From the NCBI GenBank assembly GCA_024305745.1, contig JAHRBS010000004.1:5146001-5210000 (forward strand): 64,000 nt of DNA, read 5' to 3'. Shown piece after piece: positions 56,185 through 64,000 of the stretch (position 1 is its first letter; every line of letters starts with the position of its first letter). Source of the stretch: Polyporus tsugae (taxonomy: Eukaryota; Basidiomycota; Agaricomycetes; Polyporales; Polyporaceae). Both the position numbers and the translations under genes were made by a program. The notes beneath the pieces were generated by a model that made no database searches, was not told where the DNA came from, and worked only from the letters and a program-made list of their open reading frames with translations.

Positions 56185-57175
56185 CTCATCTCTGTCTGCG
56201 GCACTGTCTCTTGGTGTCCGCGCATCTTGACACAGCCGGGGCGGGAGAAGCGCGCGGAGAGAGAGGTGATTGTGGGATGGTCTGATGGACGGCATGCGGC
56301 ACTCGAGGGTGGAGTTGGTGAAAGTGCCGGGACAAGCTCGTCCCCTTCTTGTGCATGGTAGGGATATGGTTTAAGCGGGCGGACTCGGGAGTGGGTGCAG
56401 GATGGGAGTGGGTTCAGGACGGTGGAGAGGGAGCGGAGGGAGCGGGGTGGTAGAGAGGGAGCGGGGTGATGGAGAGGGAGCGAGGTAGTGACGTGGTAGA
56501 GGGCACCGACAAATTCCGAGCCCTCCGACATGCGGGCTAAGACGATCGTCTCCATTGGCCAGGAGGAGGGAGCAAGCGTAATGTCAGCTTGCCCCTCCTA
56601 CAGCTCCAAACCCGTCGGTACCTGCGTTCCACCTCCAAAAATGGATGGGACATTGTATGCCCGCAGTGCCCCGGGGCTGCGTCAAAGCGGCGAGGGCGAG
56701 AGCACAAAGACGAGCTGTTGGGCTGGCGAGCTGTTGAGCTCGTGTTGATGCGCCGGGGGCAAAGAGTTAGAGAAGTGCGGGGACGAGCAATGGCTTGTCC
56801 CCTTGTTGTGCGCTCGGAATACAGGAACAAGGGCGAGCAGCTAACTTGGCAGGACGCAAGCGCAAGAAAAAAGGCGAGCCCTCAACTAGGGGACATATCT
56901 AATGCTTTGCCCATCCTCCTTGCCCTTCTTGCTCTCCTCCCTCTCCGCTTCCACCACCTTCCCCGCCTCCTCCTATATGGCCAGCAATGCACCGACAGGG
57001 TCTGTGAAGTCGGATGGGGCGCCAGAACACACCGAGATCGCGTTCTGTGGTGTGGGATCCATCGCATGGCAGGCGGTGGTGTTGTGGTCAGGATGGTTTG
57101 GGCAGAAGAGCGAAATCACGGGAGGTGGCGGGGACCCAAAGTCGTCGGCATTCGCTGGAGGCAAGTTGTGGCGTT
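56185..57175 (-). repeat. Dispersed repeat, copy 2 (inverted copy at 33737-34655)
   Basis: It is the inverted counterpart of 33737-34655 at roughly 90% identity, with extra sequence near 56240-56500 (a CTCCCTC-type low-complexity tract on the minus strand). It contains the same GGACGAGC-type palindromes. Confidence 0.8.
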
Positions 57176-57258
57176 ACTGTATGTAGGCCCAGGTCAGCTG
57201 CAAATCGATCTCCAAATCAACCGAGTTTGAACTCGACGGGATCTGCTCTGCTCACGTT

Positions 57259-57289
57259 CGTTCGGGAGAGGGTGTTTGTGTCGAACCTA
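57259..57289 (+). repeat. 31-bp string identical to the LINE 3' terminus
   Basis: CGTTCGGGAGAGGGTGTTTG and the next 11 bases match 48636-48666 exactly, with unrelated sequence on both sides. It may be an extremely 5'-truncated copy of the same element's end. Confidence 0.75.
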
Positions 57290-58039
57290 CGCTCCCTGCC
57301 TTGTCCCCGGTAGGCCGGGGAACAACTGGATTTGGAACTTTCCCGATCCTAGCTGTGGTTTGATGCGCTTCAAATTATACCCTCAGTTTTTGCACTAGAA
57401 TGTACTCTCTACTGTACTCCCATATCGCTCCACTGAGCCACTGGACAGTATGGCATCTCCGAGTCCCGAGCAAGAGCGGCTTCTACCCGAGGCTCCCAAC
57501 ATCCTCCCCCAAAGAATGCAATCTCGTCTTTGAACCACCAGATGAGGTCGCAGAATAACTGAAGATCTTTGTAAGACAGTCTAATGGCAGCCACAGCAGG
57601 GTATTGGGTGAGAAGCTGGGTAACATCTTGAAGCTGCATTATGGCAGTGGTTGAGAAAAGAGGCGTATTGGGTCCATAGGTAGGTTGCGTATGGGCCACA
57701 TGCTGGTGGTGGCACAAAGCACAGTTTGGGTCACTGGCACGCGGGAACTGTCACACACAGTCACAAATGTCGCTCCGTTCCAGACAGCGAAATAGTTTGC
57801 CAAACTGTTGTCCCAATTGCGCAGACGTTCTGCGGAATCGGTTGGCGCTCATGTCGGCGCGCAGAACGGCAGATGCCGGCTGGCATTTGCCACTAGAACA
57901 TTCTGCCACGTACACTAGGCTGACCAGACTTGAGTTGCCTTCCCTCTCGCCTTCTCTGTCTGCTCGCCACCTGAATCTTGCTGGGCTCGACTCTATCTGA
58001 GCAGTACACTTCGAACGAGTGTGACGCAGGCCGAGCAAC
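57290..58039. other. Upstream flank of the NOG1-like gene; one unassigned minus-strand frame
   Basis: A minus-strand frame (57717-57409) has a protein-like core (MQLQDVTQLLTQYPAVAAIR, LSYKDLQLFCDLIWWFKDEI) but no family I recognise. The rest may contain the NOG1 promoter; I see no definite element. A short hairpin (TTGTCCCCGG / CCGGGGAACAA) lies at about 57302. Confidence 0.4.
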
Positions 58040-58855
58040 ATGTCGACGAGTGGACTCAAGGCCATCCCAAGGCATTGGACTTCCTCGACATTGTTCTCTC
58101 CAAAACTCAATGCAAGACTCCTACTGTACAGTTTCTATGCAGTGTCTCCAAGCCTCTGGGATGTTATTACTTGGCTGTAGGTCATCCACAAGAACTTCAA
58201 GATCAGCCGGATCCGCTATTTTTACATGCGCAAGGTCAAGTTCACCCAGGACTCGTTCGATGAGAAGCTTGGTGCCATCCTAGAGGAGTTTCCAATCATC
58301 GATGTGAGTCCTGTGTTTTCTGGTGGGGGATAAGAGCATGTGGAGGGCCCAGCGAAGAACTGCCCTTGTATATCTATCCCATTCGATGTGCGTGCAACCG
58401 TTCTCTCCGCCAAGGATCGTCCTCAGTGCTATTGCTTGGTTGCATATAGCGGTGGGGAGAATGTGCGTCCAGGAGTTGTGTCGTGGGCGGGCGCATAATC
58501 CGAGCTTATCAGGACTGTTAGACGACCAAGGTAACTGGGTTGAGAGTGCTTTGGGATGGCACTACACATATCACAAAGACATGCACGTAAGGTCATATGG
58601 CTGGCAGTCTGCGTTTTGGACGCCTTTGGAATGCGTCATTGGGAATGAATGGACCAGTGCATCAAAGACCACTCGAGGATGATTTTTAGGGTTGGTCTGC
58701 ACACATTCTTGAACGCAGATATCTCCTGGTTTTGTTGGATGAGCATATCTATTCAAATACTTCTAACACCCTCTCTCTCAGGATCTCCACCCCTTCCTTT
58801 CCTCACTTCTCAACATGCTTTATGACAAGAACCACTACAAACTCACCCTCAGTCA
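58040..58855 (+). pseudogene. NOG1: NOG1-like nucleolar GTPase gene, 5' part, interrupted by gypsy element B
   Basis: NOG1 (GTPBP4) acts in 60S ribosome assembly. From the ATG at 58040 (MSTSGLKAI) a small deletion shifts into LDFLDIVLSKTQCKTPT. After a 55-bp intron (58126-58180) comes [20 protein letters not shown], then [21 protein letters not shown] 478-bp intron (58304-58781) follows, then DLHPFLSSLLNMLYDKNHYK and LTLS. These blocks match the invariant NOG1 N-terminal region before its GTPase domain (TVIHK, [15 protein letters not shown], LYDKxHYKLALGQ). The LTR of gypsy B starts right after LTLS. The GTPase domain must lie beyond the window if it survives. The second intron is unusually long for this locus. 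Confidence 0.85.
58851..58855 (+). repeat. Putative 5-bp target site of gypsy element B
   Basis: AGTCA precedes the TG of the 5' LTR. Its partner would lie beyond the window, after the 3' LTR, so it is a prediction. Confidence 0.45.
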
Positions 58856-59242
58856 TGTCATGAATCTTCTATTTGGCGCCTGCTACCAGCGCCTTAGTTT
58901 CCTTTTCCGGACAATCTACTTCTCACGTCATACTTATTGTTCTCCGTTGCATTGTATCTCGTCCTTTGTTCTCTAGCACAATAGCTCCTTATTGTCCGTC
59001 ATCGCTATTGTTCCGTTTCCATTGTTCACCCGTGTCCATAGTTACCTATTGTCCCCAGGTTCCCATTGTCCTCTATACATATATAAGGACCTGTACTTTG
59101 CTGCCTGGAGACCTCAGTTTTGACCTCTTGTCTCCAGCCCTGACCGTTGAGCCTTGCTCCACTCTCGCTGCACAAGTGCTTGTCGGTGTTCCTGCTCGTC
59201 TTGTATGTATCCCTGATCCTTGCTTGACCCTCAGTCGTAACA
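58856..59242 (+). repeat. 5' LTR of gypsy element B
   Basis: It starts TGTCATGAAT and ends CGTAACA, followed by a presumed primer site starting TTAGGTC. The end is inferred from the CA before the leader; only the first 42 bp can be checked against the 3' LTR within this window, with about four differences. Confidence 0.75.
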
Positions 59243-59445
59243 TTAGGTCAAAACTTCTCCACGAGCACCAGCGCACTTTTCCCCCAGGAGTTTACACACA
59301 TTTATCATTCCCCTTTCCCCTCATACGGTACCCACCCACACCCTCTCCAGCAGGGACCCCTCCACAACAAACTGTTGTTCTTAACACCCCGAGTAGTCCC
59401 TCACCCGTGCCATGTCCCTCTCCACCCTCATCGCCCGCTTCCACC

Positions 59446-60174
59446 ATGGCCACACCCGCTCCCTTTGATGTTTCCAAACTCCTCTCTCAAATCGCCCCTC
59501 GCGAGTACGATGGAAAACTCGTGCAGGAAGGGCTTCACTTTGTAGCTAATGCCCGCATCTACTACAATCTTCTCAAGGCGCAAGGTGTTGTGCACGAGAT
59601 CCACTGGATCACGATCCTCAACAAGTTGACCAGTGGCGCCGCTGAGTGGGCCGGTCCATACATTGTCATGGTGGCCAGCGGCAATGTTGCGTGGTCGGAC
59701 TTTGCGGCCTTTGAAGGGTCATTCAAGGTGCACTTCTGTGCTGCAGACGACGAGGAAGCGGCCATCGCAGAACTCACCAAACTCTGCAAGGCTTTGCATC
59801 GGCTTGGCACTGTCAAGGACTATACCAGTCAGTTCAATGCCATCGCTGCTCGCACCAGGTTCGGCAATGCAGACAAGTGCAAACGGTACTGCACGGCACT
59901 CCCTTACAAGATCAAGGATGCCTTTGCAACCACAGCGCACAACATCTCGGACCTTGCCAAGATCCAGAAAGTCGTGCTGCAGATGGATCAGCAACTTGCT
60001 GCGCGCAAGGAGGAACGGCCGAAGCAATTTGGATAGAAGAAGAAGGGCAAAAAGGCAGCTGCCTCTTCTTCCTCATCTGGTGCCAATGAACTCACAACAC
60101 TCAAGGCCCAGCTCAAGGCAATGGAGGAGAAGATCGCCGCCTTTATGGTGGTTGATAAGAAAGAGGGTTTTTGA
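59446..60174 (+). pseudogene. gag: Gypsy B gag, one internal stop
   Basis: The start ATG has a good context (ACCATGG). It encodes a retrotransposon gag capsid region (LLSQIAPREYDGKLVQEGLH, EWAGPYIVMVASGNVAWSDF, LGTVKDYTSQFNAIAARTRF, DLAKIQKVVLQMDQQLAARK). TAG at 60034 (probably from CAG) is followed by a basic linker and a short coiled segment (LTTLKAQLKAMEEKIAAF) to the TGA at 60172. No zinc knuckle is seen. The open frame before 59446 crosses the LTR and leader and is not called. Confidence 0.85.
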
Positions 60175-63100
60175 TTAGAACCGCATTGGACGCTGCGCAT
60201 GCTGGTTCCTGTAGTAATAGTCGATTTTCTGTACTGGGTTCATTGTGTGTATATGAAGTAAATCACAATGGTCAACACTTTCATATACCGGTACGGTTAA
60301 TCGGCAAGCAGCGACATAAGGACATTGTAGCTATAGTAGATAGCGGTGCTACTACTAAGTTCCTACATAAACAATTCGTAGAACAGAATAGGGTTACGAC
60401 GAGGAAGTTGGCAAGGCCAATTCCTCTGTACAACATCGACGGTTCGGAAAACCGTGATGGTACAATCACAGAGGTTGCCGTGTTGGATATGGCAATTGGA
60501 GACCACAGGGAGAAGGTGGTCTTTGTAGTGACGGATATAGGAGAAGAGGATGTCATCATCGGCCTGGACTGGCTACGCGAGCACAACCCTGAAGTAGACT
60601 GGGAATGTGGCTCGCTGCGCCTGTCGAGATGTCCAGAGACATGCCCAGCTAACCAGAGAACCTCTGAACCTGTCGAGACCAAAGCGCGTGATACGGAGGT
60701 ATGGCTTACGGCGCGCCACAGTCCTTGACGGGCAAAGAAGGTTAGGAAGGTTGGAAGGGTGTGTGCAGCCGTGATGACTGAGGAGAAGGAGGAGGATAGG
60801 CCCTGGCCGCCAGGATTCCTGCCACGGTGGGATGGAACTGAGACATCTCTTCTCAATGCATGGGAGGATGGACAACGCCTTTATGGTGCTCCGCAACTGT
60901 TTGCTTCAGTGACGTACACATATTCACAACAACTCGCTGAGCAAGAGTACTAGAAGAAGGAAGTCTGCCCCGTCGAAGAGATCGTACCCGAGCACTATTA
61001 TGAATACTTGCATGTGTTCTCGAAGGAGGTGTCCGAATGTTTGCCAGAACACGGACCCTATGACCATGCGATAGAGCTCGTGCCCGATGCAAAGATGTTC
61101 CATTCCCGTGTGTACCCCCTATCACCCAGCAAACAAGGAGAGCTTGACAAGTTTCTCGCTGAGAACTTGGCCAAAGGCTATATTCAAGAGTCAAAGTTGC
61201 CGATGTCATCGCCGTTCTTCTTTGTCAAGAAGAAGGATGGTAGCTTACGTCCAGTCCAGGACTATCGGTGACTCAATGAGATCACCATTAAGAACCGTTA
61301 CCCACTACCGTTGGTATCGGATCTGATGGATTGACTCAAGAAGGCCAAGTACTTCACAAAGCTCAATATTCGCTGGGGGTACAACAACGTGCGGGTTAAG
61401 GACAGCAATGAGTGGAAGGCTGCCTTTGTGACCAACCGAGGGCTGTTCGAACCAAACATCATGTTCTTTGGGCTAGCCAATTCGCCCAGCACATTCTCTG
61501 CGCTCATGAACGACATCTTCAAGGACCTCATCATACTCGGCAAAGTCACTATCTACCTCGATGACATCCTCATATTCACCGACAGTCTCGAGGAACACCG
61601 CACATTGGTGCGCGAGGTCCTGAAACGTCTTAAGGAGAACAATCTGTTCTGCAAGCCAGAGAAGTGCGAGTTCGAACAACCTAAGGTGGAATACCTCGGT
61701 GTACTCATCTTGGAGAACTGCATAGAGATGGACCCGGTGAAGGTGAAGGGTATTGCAGATTGGCCTGTCCCTCAGAATGCCACAGACGTACGGAAGTTCC
61801 GCGGTTTCGCAAACTTCTATCGGCGGTTCATAAAGGACTTTAGTGCCATCTGCAAACCCTTGGATCGCCTCACAGGAAATGCGCCATGGCAATGGAGAGA
61901 CAAAGAGAGTCTGCCTTTGACGAGCTCAAGTGTTGCTTCACCAAAAGGCCTGTCCTAACAATCTATGATCCAGACCGCAACACCCGCATCAAAGTCGACG
62001 CATCTGGCTTCACTACAGGCACGGTTCTGTCTCAGGAGGGGGAAGACGGCAAATGGCACCCCATCGCTTTTCACTCCGAGTTGATGAACGATGCTAAACG
62101 CAACTACAAGATCTACGACAAGGAAATGCTCGCCATCATTCGTGCCCTGCAGGCCTGGTGTCACTATCTCGAGGGTCTCCCCAGTGTGTTCAAAATCCAG
62201 TCGGACCACAAGAACCTCGAGTATTGGCGCACAGCACAGAATCTCACACGCAGGCAGGCACGATGGGCTCTCTATCTGTCACGATTCAACTTTGTCATCT
62301 CGCACAAGCCTGGGACGTCTAATGGTAGGGCTAATGCACTGTCAAGACGGCCCGACCACCAGCACGAGGATGCAGATGACAATCTCAGTCAAGTCTTGTT
62401 GCAGCCAGAACGATTCCAGGTATTGGCAGCCAAGAGAGGGCACCTATTGGTGGTTCCAGAGAAGGCACTGCTTTGGTGTATCCGCAAGTGTGGAGAACGC
62501 GAACAGGAGGTCGTGGAGGCACTCAGTAAGCTGGACAAGCTTGGACCAGCGCGTCTTCAGAATGACTTGGTGGACTGGAACAGTGAGCAAGGCCTGCTAC
62601 TGTACCAAGGCAAGGTCTATGTCCCCAAGGACGATGTACTGCGTGCTGAGATTGTACGCATCCACCACGACCTCCCACCCGCTGGACCCCCTGGGCAGTC
62701 GAAGACGTTGGAGTTGGTCACACAAAACTACTGGTGGCCGGGCATGGCAAAGTTCATTAAGGATTATGTTGAAACCTGCGACACCCGTCGCCGCGGCAAG
62801 GGTTCGCATGCCAAACCGCACGGTCCTCTTCAACCGAACGAAATCCCTGATGGCCCGGGCCAGATTGTGACGTGCGACTTCATCACTGGACTTCCAGAGG
62901 TGGATGGGTACAACGCGCTTCAGCTCATCGCTGATCGGCATGGAAAGATGATACATCTTATTCCCTGCACCAAGGAGATCAACGTGGAAGGAGCTGCTGA
63001 CAACTTCATCCGAGAACACTTTCGTCTTCATGGACTGCCGCGGAAGATCATCTCTGATCGTGGGCCCCAGTTCTCAAGCAAACTCTTCCGCGCCATGCTC

Positions 63101-63926
63101 AAGGGACTCGGCATAGAAAGTGCAATGTCCACAGCCTACCACCCTCAGATGGATGGGCAATCAGGAACGATGGAACCAGGAGATAGAGGCGTACCTTCGT
63201 ATGTTCTGCTCACGGCGCTGTGATGACTGGGTCAAGTGGCTGCCAATTGCAGAGTTCGCCTTTAACTCGCACCAGCGCTCGTCAATGGGTTACTCGCTAT
63301 TCTACCTCATGTACAGCTACAAACCCCAGTTCCATATTCCGATGTTGCCTATGGCCGATGAACGTCGAGAAGAGTTGTGACAGGTGCGAGAGGATGCAAC
63401 CGCGGCCTTGACTCTGGCAGCTCAGCGGATGAAGGAGTACTATGATTGGTATGTCTGTGACGCCCCAGAGTTCAAGGAAGGCCAGAAGGTGTGGCTCGAC
63501 ACAAGGAACTTCCGTGTTCCTGGAGTCTCTCGGAAACTGGTGGATCAGTACGCTGGCCCGTATCCGGTTGTACGCAGGGTGGGCAATCTAGCTTATGAGC
63601 TTAGACTCCCTAAGGACCTTGTAATCCATCCAGTGTTCCACGTCTCTCTCTTACTTCCACACAAAGAAAGTCGACTCCCCGGTTGTCACCCGGCAGAGCC
63701 AGCGGCAATTGAGGTAGAGGGGGAGGAAGAGTACAAAGTGGAGGAAGTGTTGGAGTCGCGGCGGTATGGGCGGTGGAAGAAACTGCAGTACCTCGTGCAC
63801 TGGAAGGGTTGGGGCCCTGAACACGACAGCTGGGAGGATGCAGTAGACCTTGCAAACGCGCTGCAACTCGTGCAGAAATTTCATTCAATGCATGCAGAGG
63901 CGCCTGGCCCTCTCAAGAAGACTTAG
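60171..63926 (+). pseudogene. pol: Gypsy B pol: protease, RT, RNase H, integrase, chromodomain (broken)
   Basis: Domains in order: aspartic protease (AIVDSGATTKFLHKQFVEQ, IIGLDWLREHNPEVDW); RT (FFFVKKKDGSLRPVQDYR, then IYLDDILIF near 61552); RNase H (KVDASGFTTGTVLSQ, YDKEMLAIIRALQAW, QSDHKNLEYW); integrase zinc domain (IHHDLPPAGP ... VETCDTRRRG, with the last Cys replaced by Arg); the integrase core (CDFITGLP, SDRGPQFSSK, NQEIEAYL); and a chromodomain (EEVLESRRYGRWKKLQYLVH, WKGWGPEHDSW). Stops: TGA 60726, TAG 60951, TGA 61269, TGA 61332, TGA 63378. Frameshifts lie near 61890 and near 63165, where one extra G breaks the catalytic Glu region. All stops fit C-to-T changes of CGA or CAG. Confidence 0.94.
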
Positions 63927-63945
63927 TCGTGAAGGCACGACCCTT

Positions 63946-63958
63946 AGGAGGGGGGTAT
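63946..63958 (+). promoter_or_regulatory. Polypurine tract of element B
   Basis: AGGAGGGGGGTAT directly precedes the 3' LTR. Its G-run resembles that of element A. Confidence 0.75.
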
Positions 63959-64000
63959 TGTCATGAATGTTCTATTCGGCGCCTGCCACCAGCGCCTTAG
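63959..64000 (+). repeat. 3' LTR of gypsy element B, truncated by the window edge
   Basis: The first 42 bp match 58856-58897 with about four differences, mostly transitions. Confidence 0.88.

Larger units (their letters stand above)
58856..64000 (+). mobile_element. Chromodomain Ty3/gypsy LTR retrotransposon (element B), 3' LTR cut by window end
   Basis: The 5' LTR (58856-59242) starts TGTCATGAAT; the same string with the same continuation begins the 3' LTR at 63959. Between them, on the plus strand, are gag, protease, RT, RNase H, integrase and a chromodomain. Six in-frame stops and two frameshifts make it inactive. It is a relative of element A (shared RT and integrase motifs) but has a different LTR and gag. 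It sits in exon 3 of the NOG1-like gene. Confidence 0.93.

Noticed and set aside
58873..59445. N-terminal extension of gypsy B gag through the LTR
   Set aside because: This part is LTR and leader sequence; the ATG at 59446 has the better start context and precedes the conserved capsid region.
58870..63926. RIP as the sole cause of stops in gypsy B
   Set aside because: True RIP acts in ascomycetes on CpA; the changes here fit CpG deamination better, and frameshifts also occur. I report only the C-to-T bias.
1..64000. tRNA, rRNA, CRISPR or riboswitch
   Set aside because: I looked for B-box-like motifs, regular direct-repeat arrays and known RNA folds; none was convincing on either strand.

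Overview
The window reads as a repeat-dense stretch of a basidiomycete (most likely Agaricomycete) genome. Evidence: GT-AG introns of about 50-60 bases that restore reading frames, chromodomain Ty3/gypsy elements, a Tad-like LINE with an APE endonuclease, and fungal-type relics of CDC24 (Rho/Cdc42 GEF) and NOG1 (ribosome biogenesis GTPase). I see no prokaryotic operons, rRNA, tRNA or CRISPR array. Most of the DNA is transposable elements and broken copies of genes; intact coding capacity is scarce.

Layout. 144-10378: an old chromodomain Ty3/gypsy element on the minus strand (205-bp LTRs about 12% diverged, many C-to-T-type stop codons). Inside its reverse transcriptase sits a 3.15-kb Tc1/mariner-type element (3055-6203) that is apparently intact and carries TWO genes: a 318-aa DDE transposase on the plus strand and, convergent to it, a five-exon 500-aa SAM-domain-like protein on the minus strand. 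10.4-19.5 kb: a truncated LINE (12.3-13.5 kb), a doubtful membrane-protein gene, and a multi-exon hypothetical gene (17.4-19.5 kb), part of which is repeated at 53.3 kb. 19.9-28.8 kb: a PIF/Harbinger-type MITE with TAA target duplications, a Tc1-type MITE with TA duplications, a repeat-associated minus-strand protein gene (23.2-24.8 kb), and a deleted hAT element with a perfect 8-bp target duplication. 28.8-34.9 kb: gene relics, a well-spliced 152-aa small gene (31163-31788) and a dispersed repeat also present at 56-57 kb.

34.9-50.7 kb: a CDC24-like pseudogene split inside an exon by a 13,032-bp insertion (35634-48665) flanked by an 11-bp direct repeat. The insertion is a very large LINE (ORF1 with zinc knuckle and RGG tail, ORF2 with APE endonuclease, RT, RNase H and terminal zinc knuckle) with extra upstream open frames and small hairpin-forming inserts. 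49.4-55.2 kb: a perfectly length-matched 1287-bp inverted duplication of the CDC24 3' part; its right arm abuts, base for base, a 667-bp direct copy of the 17-kb locus. 55.2-58.0 kb: relics and repeats. 58040-58855: the start of a NOG1-like gene, cut in its third exon by a second chromodomain gypsy element (58856 to beyond the window), whose 3' LTR begins at 63959.

How it fits together: host gene copies were hit by LINE and LTR insertions, elements nested in one another, and segments were duplicated and inverted. Differences between duplicate copies and most element stop codons look like CpG or C-to-T transitions, suggesting cytosine methylation and deamination of repeats. The least expected item is the apparently coding-competent two-gene mariner-type element.
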